Part shown: piece after piece, positions 27,956-37,861 of the stretch
Layout of the letters: each line of letters begins with the position of its first letter
Position numbering within the stretch: the first letter of the stretch is position 1
DNA from: Photobacterium proteolyticum
GTDB lineage: Bacteria; Pseudomonadota; Gammaproteobacteria; Enterobacterales; Vibrionaceae
DNA length: 64,000 bases
Assembly: GCF_001939735.1 (NCBI RefSeq)
Contig: NZ_MJIL01000085.1
Coordinates: forward strand, 1,009-65,008
Reading direction: 5' to 3'
The notes under the pieces: generated by a model
Told to the model about the DNA's origin: nothing
What the model saw: the letters and a program-made list of their open reading frames with translations, nothing else
The model's database searches: none
Made by a program: the position numbers and the translations under genes

Positions 27956-29755
27956 TTATGGTCTTATCTTACTAAAATCCGTAAACCGACTGGTATAGAG
28001 CACACCTTGTGGCTTCTCTTCATTGTCTGCCAGCGTTACAACCTTCGGTGCCTTTGATGACGCATCAATAGCATTAATCGTCCGGTCATAGTTAACGGTA
28101 TAAAGCACATCGTTGGCAAAACCATTAGGCTCCTGCCAGTACCAAACTTGCGTATTTTTCGCAAAGTCAGCTGAACAATCCGAACTTAGGAACAATGTTC
28201 CTCCCTCGGTATCCAGGCACTGATCGATATTGGCAATGCTACGGTAGCGTTTCTCCTGATCGTAAATAAACGACTGGGATTTTGAACCATCAACACAGCT
28301 CTCGAAGGCTAATGCTCCACCATCTTTCACTGTCAGGCACTGGGCACTGTCCTGACTAAGGTAAGTAGATTTTATCGTTACAGAATCAGCACCAAGGAAC
28401 CACGGGCTCTCCCAATCCACCAGCAAAGAAAACTGATCGGTATAGGATAACTTTTCATAATCAGTCGATTCTTTCCAATCACGGTCAGCGCTGGTATTCG
28501 CTGTCCATAACTGACTGCCCGATGCGTAGCGACGCCCGAGAATCCAACGGTTATGGCCAAACAGTGCCAGGCTGTTCACCGTCGTTTTGACGGTAATATT
28601 GGAAGCGCCTGATACCGTGTCTTTGGCAGCAATCTTTGCAATAAAATCAGGACGCAGCCCACTCACTGCGAGTGGGTTATTAGCCCTTAGTTTGTCGAAA
28701 TCCCATGGGTTGTCGCCATAATCATCATAATCCCAACACCAACCATCAGCGGTGCCCAAATTACAAAATCCATTGACAGCCTTAATCGCAGAACCGTATT
28801 TGTTATTAACATACTCAATGTTATAACCATCACGATTCGTTTTGGTCACCAGGCCGAATTCTTTTTTGTTGGTGATGCTGTATTTATCGCTAAAGCTGTA
28901 TTCAATGTCTTTAATCGGGATCTTAGGTGAAAAACCTAACCCTACTTTGATGCTCGTAGTAGTTTCTTTTTCGATTTTAGACTCAACTTGATCCTGCATC
29001 CTCGGGTAAAAGTCATTGAGGTAAATTTCACCGGCCTGCAGTTTTGCTCTGTCATTCACTTTAATATCAACATTAACCGCATCAAGATATTCATTGTAAA
29101 CGTAACTTGTAGAGGTGTAGTTATGGCGCCAGCGACGATAAATATCCGACCAACTTCCTTCCATACCCATGTCTACGCCAGAACCTTCGGCAAGGACAAT
29201 TTCTACATATTTATCCTTGTCACCAGAGCGGGCATAAAATGGCGACTTGCTGTAATAGCGGACTTTATATTTTAAAGTCACATTGCCCTTGTTCTGACGT
29301 TCGACATTGAACCGGCGATGAATAATAAACTCCATCACGCTGCCGCTATCCTGTGCAGTTGATCGCCGGCTTCTGCTCAGCTTACTGAGGTCATTTACCA
29401 GGCGAGAAACAATATAATCTTCATCCATGTTATCAAGAAGGTAGATTTCCCTTTTCTTGATATCGTTCGGCTTGGTGACCAATACAACGTCGCTTTCTAC
29501 CCCTAAACCCAACAGCTCATAGGTGAATACCTTTCTCTGCTCTTGGTTGATATCAGCCAGGTTTAGGACATAGTAATTACAGCTTTCCGGTAATGAACTT
29601 TCGTTTCCGTATAAATGGCACTCTTGCTGAAAATAGGGTGTTGTCGACTGAATAATATCGGATAGTGTATCTGTCTGATCAATGGTTGATGAATGACTGA
29701 CTGCACTAAATGTCATGAAAGTCATAGCTGCAACTGGATATAGAACCTTGCGCAT
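27956..29755 (-). CDS. Pore-forming cytolysin of the VCC/VvhA (leukocidin) family
   Basis: 599-residue secreted beta-pore-forming toxin. A signal peptide covers residues 1 to about 22. A pro-domain to about residue 130 carries C46 and C59 and ends in a dibasic site RSRRS (128-132), matching the protease-activated pro-toxins of this family. The leukocidin core, about 138-450, has many aromatic residues and a Ser/Thr-rich segment (TTTSIKVGLGF) that could be the membrane stem. A beta-trefoil region about 455-590 (VDWESPWFLGADSV, QSFIYDQEKRYRSI, QCLDTEGGT) is close to Vibrio cholerae cytolysin. There is no C-terminal beta-prism domain. A strong terminator follows. Confidence 0.88.
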   Translation of the reverse strand: MRKVLYPVAAMTFMTFSAVSHSSTIDQTDTLSDIIQSTTPYFQQECHLYGNESSLPESCNYYVLNLADINQEQRKVFTYELLGLGVESDVVLVTKPNDIKKREIYLLDNMDEDYIVSRLVNDLSKLSRSRRSTAQDSGSVMEFIIHRRFNVERQNKGNVTLKYKVRYYSKSPFYARSGDKDKYVEIVLAEGSGVDMGMEGSWSDIYRRWRHNYTSTSYVYNEYLDAVNVDIKVNDRAKLQAGEIYLNDFYPRMQDQVESKIEKETTTSIKVGLGFSPKIPIKDIEYSFSDKYSITNKKEFGLVTKTNRDGYNIEYVNNKYGSAIKAVNGFCNLGTADGWCWDYDDYGDNPWDFDKLRANNPLAVSGLRPDFIAKIAAKDTVSGASNITVKTTVNSLALFGHNRWILGRRYASGSQLWTANTSADRDWKESTDYEKLSYTDQFSLLVDWESPWFLGADSVTIKSTYLSQDSAQCLTVKDGGALAFESCVDGSKSQSFIYDQEKRYRSIANIDQCLDTEGGTLFLSSDCSADFAKNTQVWYWQEPNGFANDVLYTVNYDRTINAIDASSKAPKVVTLADNEEKPQGVLYTSRFTDFSKIRP

Positions 29756-30254
29756 CTCATTTCCTTTTAAGGAGTTATTACTTATTGATTGAAATGATGT
29801 TTCTTACGCATTCTAAAAATAAATCAAATACTCAACCATAGTAGAAACTGATTATTGTGTTATTGAGTCGGAAAATAACCCTTTTTTAAACAGGCTGAGC
29901 TGGGATGAGCGTTATTTATAAAATCAGTAAAGTAAAAGAAATTACCTTTAATTCTGGCCTGTATTTAGACCATGAATATTCTTTCACAAACTGCAATTTC
30001 AAACCTATTTCTCCAGTAATAAACAATAAGAAAATGTGTCGATGTTGTCACATTTGGATTGCGAGAAATAATAATCCAGATGTAGCAAGCGGCACTTCAC
30101 AATATTTCCCTACTCCAGCCAAATTATAGTTGGAAGGAATATCTCAATTCTGAAGTCCATGAATTGAACCCCCATATTCAACCAATAACATACCACGCAC
30201 TTTCATAATGAGACTTAAGCATAGTCCCATGCAATAGATCGGGAATTTCACCTT
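29756..30254. other. Intergenic region between toxin and chemoreceptor genes
   Basis: About 500 AT-rich bases with promoters of two divergent genes. A 74-codon frame at 29905-30129 lacks a convincing ribosome site and family resemblance. No repeat or RNA gene is recognised. Confidence 0.4.
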
Positions 30255-31886
30255 ATGAGCTTTAAACACCTGTCAGTCGGTAGAAAGATTGGCGCAGTAT
30301 TTATGGTCATCTCTATCGCAGTCGCTGCGTTGGGAGGCTTTCTTACTTCTGAAGTCGGAAAACTCAAAGACAGTGTATTGGTACTGACTGATACGTCATT
30401 ACCTAGCATTGTATTAGTTAAAGACATGCAGACGGATGCTGCTACTATCCGCAAAGATCAATTTTCTCTTATTCCAAATATTAACCACCCCAGCATGAAT
30501 ACCTGGATCGGTGACTATGAAAAAATGATAAGCGAAATGGATCACAAGCTCGCACAATACGAAGAAACGCTGTGGAGTGATGATGACATCAAGCATTTTA
30601 ATGCCGTTAGCGATGCATGGCAGGGTTACAAATCACAGCAAGCCGCCTTTATTTCGGCCATTAGAGCCAAGGAAACGTCACGTGCAAACCAGCTAGTACT
30701 GGACAGTTTTGACAGCTTTCTCAAAGTAGACAAAAGTCTTCAGGCATTATTTGAGCTTAATCAGTCCTATACAGCTCAAGATAGATTGAAGGTGTTAGAT
30801 CGCGTATCACAGACAAACCTTCTGACAATAAGCGGTATTGCCATCATCCTGAGCTTTATGGTTGCCATGACGTTCTTCCTGACTCGCCAAATCTGCCAGC
30901 CACTAAAGACAACAATCGAAATGGCCGAATGCATTGCTGCAGGTGATCTCACCTATCAGCTTGATCTCAATGCTATGGGCAACGACGAACTGGGCAAGCT
31001 GGCATCGGCCTGTGTCTCGATGCAAAACAGACTTCGTGATTTAATTCATGAGATTTCTAGCGCCGTCACCCAGCTTAGCGCTGCGATAGAAGAAGTCAGT
31101 GCGGTATCAGAGCAAACATCGCAAGGGATGAAACAGCAGCAAGACGAAATCAACATGATTGCCGCTGCCATGAACCAAATGCAATCTACCGTCAACGAAG
31201 TGGCCAGCAATACCGAAGACGCCTCTCACTCCGCGACTACAGCTACCGAAAATGCCAGCCGCGGCGGCAAAACGGTACGGCAGAATATGCAAAGTATTCA
31301 GCAGGTTGCTGGCGTTATCGAAGATGCGGGCAAGATGGTTGAGCAACTTGAAAAAGATTCAGCCAGTATCAGCATGGTTGTCGATGTGATCAGCGGGATT
31401 GCCGAGCAAACCAATCTGCTTGCCCTGAATGCGGCTATTGAAGCTGCCCGTGCTGGCGAGCAGGGCCGCGGATTTGCTGTCGTTGCCGACGAAGTGCGCT
31501 CACTGGCAGGCAAGACGCAGGCATCAACCAGTGAAATCATCACAATCATTGAACAGTTGCAAAATAGAGCCAAAGAAGCAGGCGAAGCAACCAAGCAGAG
31601 CTGCACTCTTATCCACGAATGTGTTGGGCAATCACAAGATACGGGCAATGATATCGCTCAAATCGAACAGGAAGTTGGCCAGATCGCAACAATGAGTATG
31701 CAAATTGCCAGCGCCTGTAGCGAGCAGAACTCTGTCACTGAAGAGCTCGGACGCAATGTCGAAAACATCAGCTTATCGTCGACAGAGGTGGCTTCAGGTG
31801 CCGGACAAACAGCCCAGGCCTGCGTAGAATTGAGTCAACTGGCAGTCAGCCTGCAAGATAATGTCGCTCGTTTTAAACTAGCCTGA
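30255..31886 (+). CDS. Methyl-accepting chemotaxis protein, first of tandem pair
   Basis: 543-residue chemoreceptor: a first membrane helix about 14-35, a small helical periplasmic sensor of the four-helix-bundle type (about 36-185, [20 protein letters not shown]), a second helix about 190-212, HAMP ([20 protein letters not shown]), and a long signalling domain with the hairpin tip [20 protein letters not shown] and methylation-type glutamate/glutamine pairs. There is no C-terminal CheR-binding pentapeptide. It is a clear tandem duplicate of the next gene: the signalling parts are nearly identical and the sensors diverged. The ligand is unknown. ATG 30255 lacks a strong Shine-Dalgarno. Confidence 0.95.
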   Translation: MSFKHLSVGRKIGAVFMVISIAVAALGGFLTSEVGKLKDSVLVLTDTSLPSIVLVKDMQTDAATIRKDQFSLIPNINHPSMNTWIGDYEKMISEMDHKLAQYEETLWSDDDIKHFNAVSDAWQGYKSQQAAFISAIRAKETSRANQLVLDSFDSFLKVDKSLQALFELNQSYTAQDRLKVLDRVSQTNLLTISGIAIILSFMVAMTFFLTRQICQPLKTTIEMAECIAAGDLTYQLDLNAMGNDELGKLASACVSMQNRLRDLIHEISSAVTQLSAAIEEVSAVSEQTSQGMKQQQDEINMIAAAMNQMQSTVNEVASNTEDASHSATTATENASRGGKTVRQNMQSIQQVAGVIEDAGKMVEQLEKDSASISMVVDVISGIAEQTNLLALNAAIEAARAGEQGRGFAVVADEVRSLAGKTQASTSEIITIIEQLQNRAKEAGEATKQSCTLIHECVGQSQDTGNDIAQIEQEVGQIATMSMQIASACSEQNSVTEELGRNVENISLSSTEVASGAGQTAQACVELSQLAVSLQDNVARFKLA

Positions 31887-31935
31887 CACCACTTTATATG
31901 TAATCAAGCATATAGCCAAACCTCCCAGCAGAAAT

Positions 31936-31989
31936 GATACCAAGCCTATCGTTGTAGAGCATGACTTAGCAATGAATAGGGTTGGTATC
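31936..31989. repeat. Hairpin downstream of the first tandem chemoreceptor gene
   Basis: GATACCAAGCCTAT (31936-31949) pairs imperfectly with ATAGGGTTGGTATC (31976-31989), then CCCCCCTTCCCGAC. The tail closely resembles the sequence following the second chemoreceptor gene (TTGGTACTCCCTCCCC), so the downstream region was probably duplicated with the gene. It may act as a terminator. Confidence 0.5.
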
Positions 31990-32166
31990 CCCCCTTCCCG
32001 ACAAGCTACTGATAAACCTACCCCTATGATTTATATAAGTTATTGTTGTGATTGACTTCTCAATTATCATCCTTATAAATTGAACACGCATAATCAACAC
32101 ATAACATAGCGCACAATTTCATAACAAGATTTATTGTCATACGTAGTAGAACAGGAATTCGAACAC

Positions 32167-33798
32167 ATGAGCTTTAAGAATCTGTCAGTCGGTAGAAAGA
32201 TTGGCGCAGTATTTACCATTATATCTATCGCAATTGCGGCCCTAGGGTGGTTTCTGACATCGGAAATAGGAAAACTAAAAGATAATATACTCATTCTGAC
32301 CGACACATCGCTTCCAAGCATTGTTCTAGTCAAAGACATGCAAGCCAACGCAACAGCCATACGACGCGATCAATACTACTTCATTTCAAATATTCATCAT
32401 CCTGACATCAACACCTCACTCTTCAGCTATAATCAACGGCTAGCAGAGATGGACAACCAGCTCGCCCAATATGAAGAAACCCTTTGGAGTGAAGAGGACG
32501 TCCGACACTTTAACGCCGTTGCGAATGCCTGGAAAAGTTACAAATCACAAAAAGATATATTCATAGCTGCCATTAAAGCCAAAGAGACAGAAAAGGCTAA
32601 TGATCTTGCCCAAAACAGTCTTAATGATTTCATCGAGTTAGATAAAAGCCTGCAAAGCTTGTTTGAGCTTAACCTTTCCTACACTGCACAAGACAGGCTA
32701 AAAACCCTCGATCGTGTATCACAGACCAACACCCTGACAATTGCCGGGATTCTACTAATTTTGGTCTTCATGATTGCGATGACCGTCTTCCTTACTCGTC
32801 AAATCTGCCAACCTCTCAAAACAACGATAGTTATGGCCGAGCGCATTGCCGCTGGTGATCTTACTTATCAAATTGATATCAATGCGATGGGTAACGACGA
32901 GCTGGGTAAACTGGCCTCTGCCTGTACACTGATGCAAGACCGGCTTCGCGATTTGATCCACGATATTTCAAGTGCGGTAACCCAGCTCAGCGCAGCAATT
33001 GAAGAAGTCAGTGCCGTTTCTGAGCAAACATCACAAGGCATGAAGCAGCAACAAGACGAAATCAGCATGGTTGCCGCCTCTATGAACCAAATGCACTCAA
33101 CCGTCAACGAGGTCGCCAGCAATACTGACGAAGCTTCTCATTCTGCTTCCACGGCCACAGAAAACGCCAGCCGAGGCGGTAAGCATGTTCGACAGAACAT
33201 TCAGAGTATCCAGCAAGTCGCCGCAGAGATAGAAAATGCCGGCAATATGGTTGAACAGCTAGAAAATGATTCAGCCAGTATCAGCATGGTAGTGGATGTG
33301 ATCAACGGAATTGCCGAGCAGACTAATCTCCTTGCGCTAAATGCAGCCATAGAAGCGGCCCGTGCCGGCGAACAAGGCCGTGGTTTTGCCGTCGTTGCCG
33401 ACGAAGTCCGCTCACTGGCAGGAAAAACACAAGCCTCGACCACTGAAATCATCACGATTATCGAACAGTTACAAGCCCGAGCCAAAGGAGCAGGTGAAGC
33501 CACCAAACAAAGTTGCCACCTGATTAACGACTGTGTCGGTCAATCACAACAAACAGGCAATGATATCACTCAAATCGAGCAGGAAGTCAGCCAGATCGCG
33601 TCTATGGCAATGCAGATTGCCAGCGCCTGCAGTCAGCAAAACTCGGTGACGGAAGAGCTAGGACGCAATGTCGATAGCATGCGACACTCTTCGGCAGAGG
33701 TCGCTTCTGGAGCAGGACAAACTGCCCAGGCCTGCGTGGAACTAAGCCAACTGGCTGTTAGCCTGCAAGACAATGTCGCCCAGTTCAAACTGACCTAA
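32167..33798 (+). CDS. Methyl-accepting chemotaxis protein, second of tandem pair
   Basis: 543 residues from ATG 32167 ([13 protein letters not shown]), preceded by CAGGAA; an in-frame TTG upstream adds 11 residues without support. The architecture is the same as its upstream paralogue: two membrane helices, a four-helix-bundle sensor, HAMP with [20 protein letters not shown], and a signalling domain with [20 protein letters not shown]. The differences concentrate in the periplasmic sensor ([20 protein letters not shown]), which suggests a changed ligand or partner. A perfect 12-base hairpin follows the stop. Confidence 0.95.
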   Translation: MSFKNLSVGRKIGAVFTIISIAIAALGWFLTSEIGKLKDNILILTDTSLPSIVLVKDMQANATAIRRDQYYFISNIHHPDINTSLFSYNQRLAEMDNQLAQYEETLWSEEDVRHFNAVANAWKSYKSQKDIFIAAIKAKETEKANDLAQNSLNDFIELDKSLQSLFELNLSYTAQDRLKTLDRVSQTNTLTIAGILLILVFMIAMTVFLTRQICQPLKTTIVMAERIAAGDLTYQIDINAMGNDELGKLASACTLMQDRLRDLIHDISSAVTQLSAAIEEVSAVSEQTSQGMKQQQDEISMVAASMNQMHSTVNEVASNTDEASHSASTATENASRGGKHVRQNIQSIQQVAAEIENAGNMVEQLENDSASISMVVDVINGIAEQTNLLALNAAIEAARAGEQGRGFAVVADEVRSLAGKTQASTTEIITIIEQLQARAKGAGEATKQSCHLINDCVGQSQQTGNDITQIEQEVSQIASMAMQIASACSQQNSVTEELGRNVDSMRHSSAEVASGAGQTAQACVELSQLAVSLQDNVAQFKLT

Positions 33799-33824
33799 CA
33801 ATTACTTACCAAATACACTCTTTG

Positions 33825-33866
33825 CCAAGTTCATTAAGCCCTTGATTAAGCAACTAATGAACTTGG
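33825..33866 (+). terminator. Hairpin after the second tandem chemoreceptor gene
   Basis: CCAAGTTCATTA (33825-33836) and TAATGAACTTGG (33855-33866) form a perfect 12-base-pair stem with an 18-base loop, followed by pyrimidine-rich TACTCCCTCCCCCC. The T-run is weak. Confidence 0.55.
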
Positions 33867-34010
33867 TACTCCCTCCCCCCGACTACCTGCTGATATTCAA
33901 GACCTGAGTAACTGTTTTTGCTTATTTCGAGTCGACATTCTGGTTGCAGTCTGGTACCTGAGAGCTACATTTAAACAGCAAGCCAAACAAGATGTAAACG
34001 GAGGCATAAC

Positions 34011-34670
34011 ATGCCATTACGTATTGGAGATGAAGCCCCGGATTTCACTGCCGACACCACCGAAGGTTCCATCAATTTTCATGATTGGATTGGAAGCAAT
34101 TGGGTTATACTGTTTTCCCATCCAAAAGATTTTACTCCCGTTTGTACCACAGAGCTGGGGTATCTGGCCGGATTAAAATCTGAGTTTGACAGGCGCAACT
34201 GCAAACTAATTGGGCTGAGTATCGACTCTGTCAGTGACCATACTGCCTGGGCAAAAGATATTGAAGAAACCCAGGGACACGCGCTGAACTATCCATTAAT
34301 TGGTGATCCCGAACTCAGCGTTGCCAAGCTCTACGATATGATCCACCCCAATGCCAGCGGAAATGCCAAAGAAAGAACAGCCGCCGACAACGCCACAATT
34401 CGTTCCGTTTTTGTCATCGGCCCTGACAAGCTGGTCAAATTAATCCTCACCTACCCGATGAGTACAGGACGCAATTTTGATGAAGTGCTGAGGGTACTGG
34501 ACTCCATTCAGCTAACCGCCAAACATAAGGTCGCCACACCGGTAAACTGGAAACAAGGGGAAGATGTTATCATCGTCCCTGCAGTCTCTGATGAGGAAGC
34601 AAAGCAAAAATTCCCGGATGGATGGGATGCACCGAAACCCTATATCCGCATAGTTCCACAGCCTAAATAG
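34011..34670 (+). CDS. 1-Cys peroxiredoxin (Prx6 family)
   Basis: Thiol peroxidase that reduces hydrogen peroxide and alkyl hydroperoxides, 219 residues, the usual Prx6 length. The catalytic motif HPKDFTPVCTTE places the peroxidatic Cys at 45, with P38 and T42. The Prx6-type C-terminal arm (VNWKQGEDVIIVPAVSDEEA, DGWDAPKPYIRIV) is complete. A resolving cysteine pattern of 2-Cys enzymes is absent. Predicted to be cytosolic. GGAGG precedes ATG 34011, and a good terminator follows. Transcribed alone. Confidence 0.95.
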   Translation: MPLRIGDEAPDFTADTTEGSINFHDWIGSNWVILFSHPKDFTPVCTTELGYLAGLKSEFDRRNCKLIGLSIDSVSDHTAWAKDIEETQGHALNYPLIGDPELSVAKLYDMIHPNASGNAKERTAADNATIRSVFVIGPDKLVKLILTYPMSTGRNFDEVLRVLDSIQLTAKHKVATPVNWKQGEDVIIVPAVSDEEAKQKFPDGWDAPKPYIRIVPQPK

Positions 34671-34737
34671 TTTCCCTATCCAGGTAGTTTCTATAGCAAA
34701 AAAGCAAGAAACACGTGCAGATACAGGCCAAAACAAT

Positions 34738-34765
34738 GAAGCCTCATAATCATCTATGAGGCTTC
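34738..34765. terminator. Terminator between peroxiredoxin and flippase genes
   Basis: GAAGCCTCATA / TATGAGGCTTC perfect 11-base-pair stem with a six-base loop, between convergent genes. It is followed by TCTTGATT on the plus strand. Confidence 0.75.
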
Positions 34766-34791
34766 TCTTGATTCTGAAAGAGTAACTTTGA

Positions 34792-36087
34792 TTATACTGG
34801 CACCATGTCACGATACCTTCGCACTATCCGGTACTCGGCGACCGAAGAGAGAAGAAACATCATCAAGTAACCTAAGCCGAGAGCGACGATTATCGCCACC
34901 ACATTGGTAGTAAATACCGACAGCAAGTAAAACGCAGCTACCAGGGTAATGATTCCACTCAGTCGAATAAACAGGCTTTGAGTGAAGTTACCATGCGCCT
35001 TGATATAGGCAAGCTGATAGGCATTGAGCATCATGAAAATAAAAAAGAGAGAGAAATGAAACAACACCGGCACAGCACTTTTGTATTCTGCCGGGAATAC
35101 CGATAACACGATTTTCTCTCCCCACAAAAGCATACTGACAAAAAACACTGCAGAGACCAAGCTAGCAACTTTGAAGACCCAACGCCGAATGGCTTTGATT
35201 TGCTCATGTTGCCCCTTGCGGACACAAACTGCTAGCTCCGGCAATACAAAACGGTAAATCGGGAACACAAACAGCATCGTCATATAGGTAAAGACCGGAC
35301 GGACAATCACCTGAAAGTCACCTAACTCGTCAATGCTGAAATAGCTTATTGTCAACAATACGGTGATATATATCATCAAGATACTTGCCCCGGCTTCCAG
35401 CGAGGCAGTGAAGCTCTTTTTCACGTAACTAATAAGCGCCGGATCAAGGTGTACCGTCGCCAATGGGCGTGTAGCTATCTCTTTTCGGCGGCGAATAAAC
35501 ATAAATGCCGCCATTCCCAGTGAAGAGAGGCTCATGCTGTAAAACAGAGATGACAGGGCTTCCAGTCTGAGTACGTAATAACAGAGCAAGAACAAAATAA
35601 CGTTGCCCACAGGCTCAAGCCAGGTCACCTTATTCGAAATACTGTAGAGGCGATACATGGCGACCAGGTTGGTAAAATACACCTTCAGTCCCATGCTGAA
35701 AATGACCCCGACCAGCTCCATATACCCCACATCAATATGCAACTCATGCTTTATATATGGAATCACCAGCCCCCAGGTGATCAGCACCATGACAATCAGG
35801 CTAAATCGGAAAATATTGATAATATCGCGATCATTCTGAGTCTGACTGTAGCTCACCACCATCGACGAGCGAAACCCTGTCATCAGGATCAATGACAATG
35901 AAATAATGTCGACCACACTGTTGAATAGTGCCAAATCCCCTTTCGGTACCCACTGTGCCAACCAAACTTTAAACAAAAAACCTACAGAAATGCTGGCAAG
36001 CGTTGCCCAGATACCGGTAATAAATGCTTGTTTAAGTCGAGATAAGGCATCTTCCTGCTGTGGGCTCTGCGCTGATAGATTTTCCAT
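34792..36087 (-). CDS. Oligosaccharide flippase-like membrane protein (MOP superfamily)
   Basis: 431 residues with about twelve hydrophobic helices across the whole length and few polar loops, as in Wzx/PST-type polysaccharide flippases. The start GIWATLASISVGFLFKVWLAQWVPKGDLALFNSVVDI resembles the first MOP helices (transport of a lipid-linked glycan). No surrounding glycosyltransferase cluster is present, so the substrate cannot be inferred. It is divergent from the P450 gene. Confidence 0.8.
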   Translation of the reverse strand: MENLSAQSPQQEDALSRLKQAFITGIWATLASISVGFLFKVWLAQWVPKGDLALFNSVVDIISLSLILMTGFRSSMVVSYSQTQNDRDIINIFRFSLIVMVLITWGLVIPYIKHELHIDVGYMELVGVIFSMGLKVYFTNLVAMYRLYSISNKVTWLEPVGNVILFLLCYYVLRLEALSSLFYSMSLSSLGMAAFMFIRRRKEIATRPLATVHLDPALISYVKKSFTASLEAGASILMIYITVLLTISYFSIDELGDFQVIVRPVFTYMTMLFVFPIYRFVLPELAVCVRKGQHEQIKAIRRWVFKVASLVSAVFFVSMLLWGEKIVLSVFPAEYKSAVPVLFHFSLFFIFMMLNAYQLAYIKAHGNFTQSLFIRLSGIITLVAAFYLLSVFTTNVVAIIVALGLGYLMMFLLSSVAEYRIVRRYRDMVPV

Positions 36088-36339
36088 AACACTGATAACT
36101 TTGACAACGATGTGTGCATGTTACTCCAATAATGCAGCCAGATCCCTCAGCAGTGGCAACAAAACTGAAAAATAAGCATTCTCATTTGGATGCGTGAATA
36201 AAAGGAGCCAGTTTTCCCACCTCTTTGAAGAAAATATCAGCAACATGACTATACTTATCAACTGGTACGATCTGTGTGCAATTCAAATTACCTACTTTGC
36301 GCTCGTGCAAAATAGCTAATAACAACGGAGATAACAGGC

Positions 36340-37782
36340 ATGACGGAATCAGTAGTACGCAACAACCAGCAAGAAATAAGAACACTGGGTGATCTTCCTC
36401 AGCCCAAAGGCTGGCCGGTACTCGGTAACTTCCTGCAAATAAAAAATACCACTCTCCACCAGCAGTTGGAAAAATGGGCGGCAGACTATAACGATACTTA
36501 CAAAGTCGATATTGCAGGCATGATCTTCGTCGTCATCTCCGATCCTGTGATCGTCAAAGACATCTTGCGTCGGCGGCCAAAGGCATTTAATCGCACCGCA
36601 AATCTAGAACGCGTTTTCAAAGAATTAGGCATCCACGGTGTGCTCTCTGCCAATGGTGAAAACTGGAAGCGGCAACGCAGACTCATCATGCCTGCCTTTA
36701 GCAAGAAAAGCCTGGCTTCATTCTTCCCGTTACTTGAACAGACTACCGAACGACTCAGGCACAGACTACTACGTAACAGTAATCAGACGACTGCTCTCGA
36801 TATCCATGATGATCTCCGTCGGTTTACCGTTGATATCACAACAACCTTAGTTTTTGGACATGACACTCGCCTGCTAGAAAAAGATACAGACGGATTACAA
36901 ACACATCTTGAAGTAATCTTTCCGCAGCTTAACAGCCGCACCAGGATGCCTTTTCCTTACTGGCAATATATCAAGCTCAAGAAAGACCGTCAGCTGGACA
37001 AAGCGCTGATCGAGGTCGAAAAATATGCTCTGGAAATAGTAGAGCAAACACGTGAAGAACTGCACCAAAGGCCCGAATTAGCAGACTCGCCAGAGACAAT
37101 ATTACAAGCAATGGTCGCGGCTTCTGATGATGAAGATAACCGCCTTAACAATGAAGAGCTGTTTGCCAACATTCTGACTTTGCTTCTGGCTGGTGAGGAC
37201 ACAACGTCCAACCTTATTGCCTGGATGTTGTATTTTATCCGCCAGATGCCAGGTGTTCAGCACAAAATCGCAGAAGAAGTAGAAAAGGTGATTGAGACTA
37301 GTGACGGTACACTGTGCGTGGAAGGGCTGGAAGATCTTAAATACCTAGAAGCCGTTGCACGGGAAACCTTACGCCTGAAATCTACCGCCCCTATGATTTC
37401 AGCGGAAACAGCCAGTGAGCAAACCCTGCTCGACGGCACCCAGTTACCCGCAGGAACCAGCATGTTCTTGCTGACGCGGCTCGGTGGCCTGAATGAATCC
37501 CTGTTTCCTGATGCCAAACAGTTCCAACCAGAACGCTGGCTTGCAGACTCACTCAGCCATGAAGCCTGCCCGCACAGAGCCACCAGCCATTTTCCCTTTG
37601 GCGGTGGAGCGCGCCACTGCCCCGGCGAATCATTGGCCTTCATGGAGGCCAAAATGGTCGTAGCCATGCTATGTAGGCACTTTACTATCACTAAACCAAG
37701 TAACTCGCCCACTGTAGAAGAGGAATTTGCCCTTACTATGCGACCGACAAACCTTCAGGTTTGTTTACAGCCAAAGCAGTAA
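36340..37782 (+). CDS. Cytochrome P450
   Basis: 480-residue haem monooxygenase. The oxygen-activation helix has AGEDTT at 284-289, the K-helix E-x-x-R is ETLR at 342-345, the PERW motif is near 397-400, and the haem loop FPFGGGARHCPG places the thiolate ligand at C427. Helix C has WKRQRR at 109-114. There is no N-terminal membrane anchor, so it is soluble. Redox partners are not encoded nearby. ATG 36340 has GAGATAACAGGC upstream. P450s are uncommon in Vibrionaceae, so it may be acquired; the substrate is unknown. Confidence 0.95.
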   Translation: MTESVVRNNQQEIRTLGDLPQPKGWPVLGNFLQIKNTTLHQQLEKWAADYNDTYKVDIAGMIFVVISDPVIVKDILRRRPKAFNRTANLERVFKELGIHGVLSANGENWKRQRRLIMPAFSKKSLASFFPLLEQTTERLRHRLLRNSNQTTALDIHDDLRRFTVDITTTLVFGHDTRLLEKDTDGLQTHLEVIFPQLNSRTRMPFPYWQYIKLKKDRQLDKALIEVEKYALEIVEQTREELHQRPELADSPETILQAMVAASDDEDNRLNNEELFANILTLLLAGEDTTSNLIAWMLYFIRQMPGVQHKIAEEVEKVIETSDGTLCVEGLEDLKYLEAVARETLRLKSTAPMISAETASEQTLLDGTQLPAGTSMFLLTRLGGLNESLFPDAKQFQPERWLADSLSHEACPHRATSHFPFGGGARHCPGESLAFMEAKMVVAMLCRHFTITKPSNSPTVEEEFALTMRPTNLQVCLQPKQ

Positions 37783-37861
37783 CGCTGAGCACAACTCGTT
37801 AATACATACACCGATACGGCAGCCCGACCTCGAAGTCTACATCTGCCGGTTTTTCTCGATG

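Noticed and set aside
29905-30129. 74-codon open frame between the toxin and the first tandem chemoreceptor
   Set aside because: No ribosome site, odd composition, no similarity recognised; likely chance frame in AT-rich intergenic DNA.
36182-36385. 67-codon minus-strand frame overlapping the start of the P450 gene
   Set aside because: It overlaps the P450 N-terminus and part of the flippase-P450 intergenic space; the protein-like C-terminal half (VDKYSHVADIFFKEVGK) is suggestive of a relic, but the evidence is too weak to call a gene.
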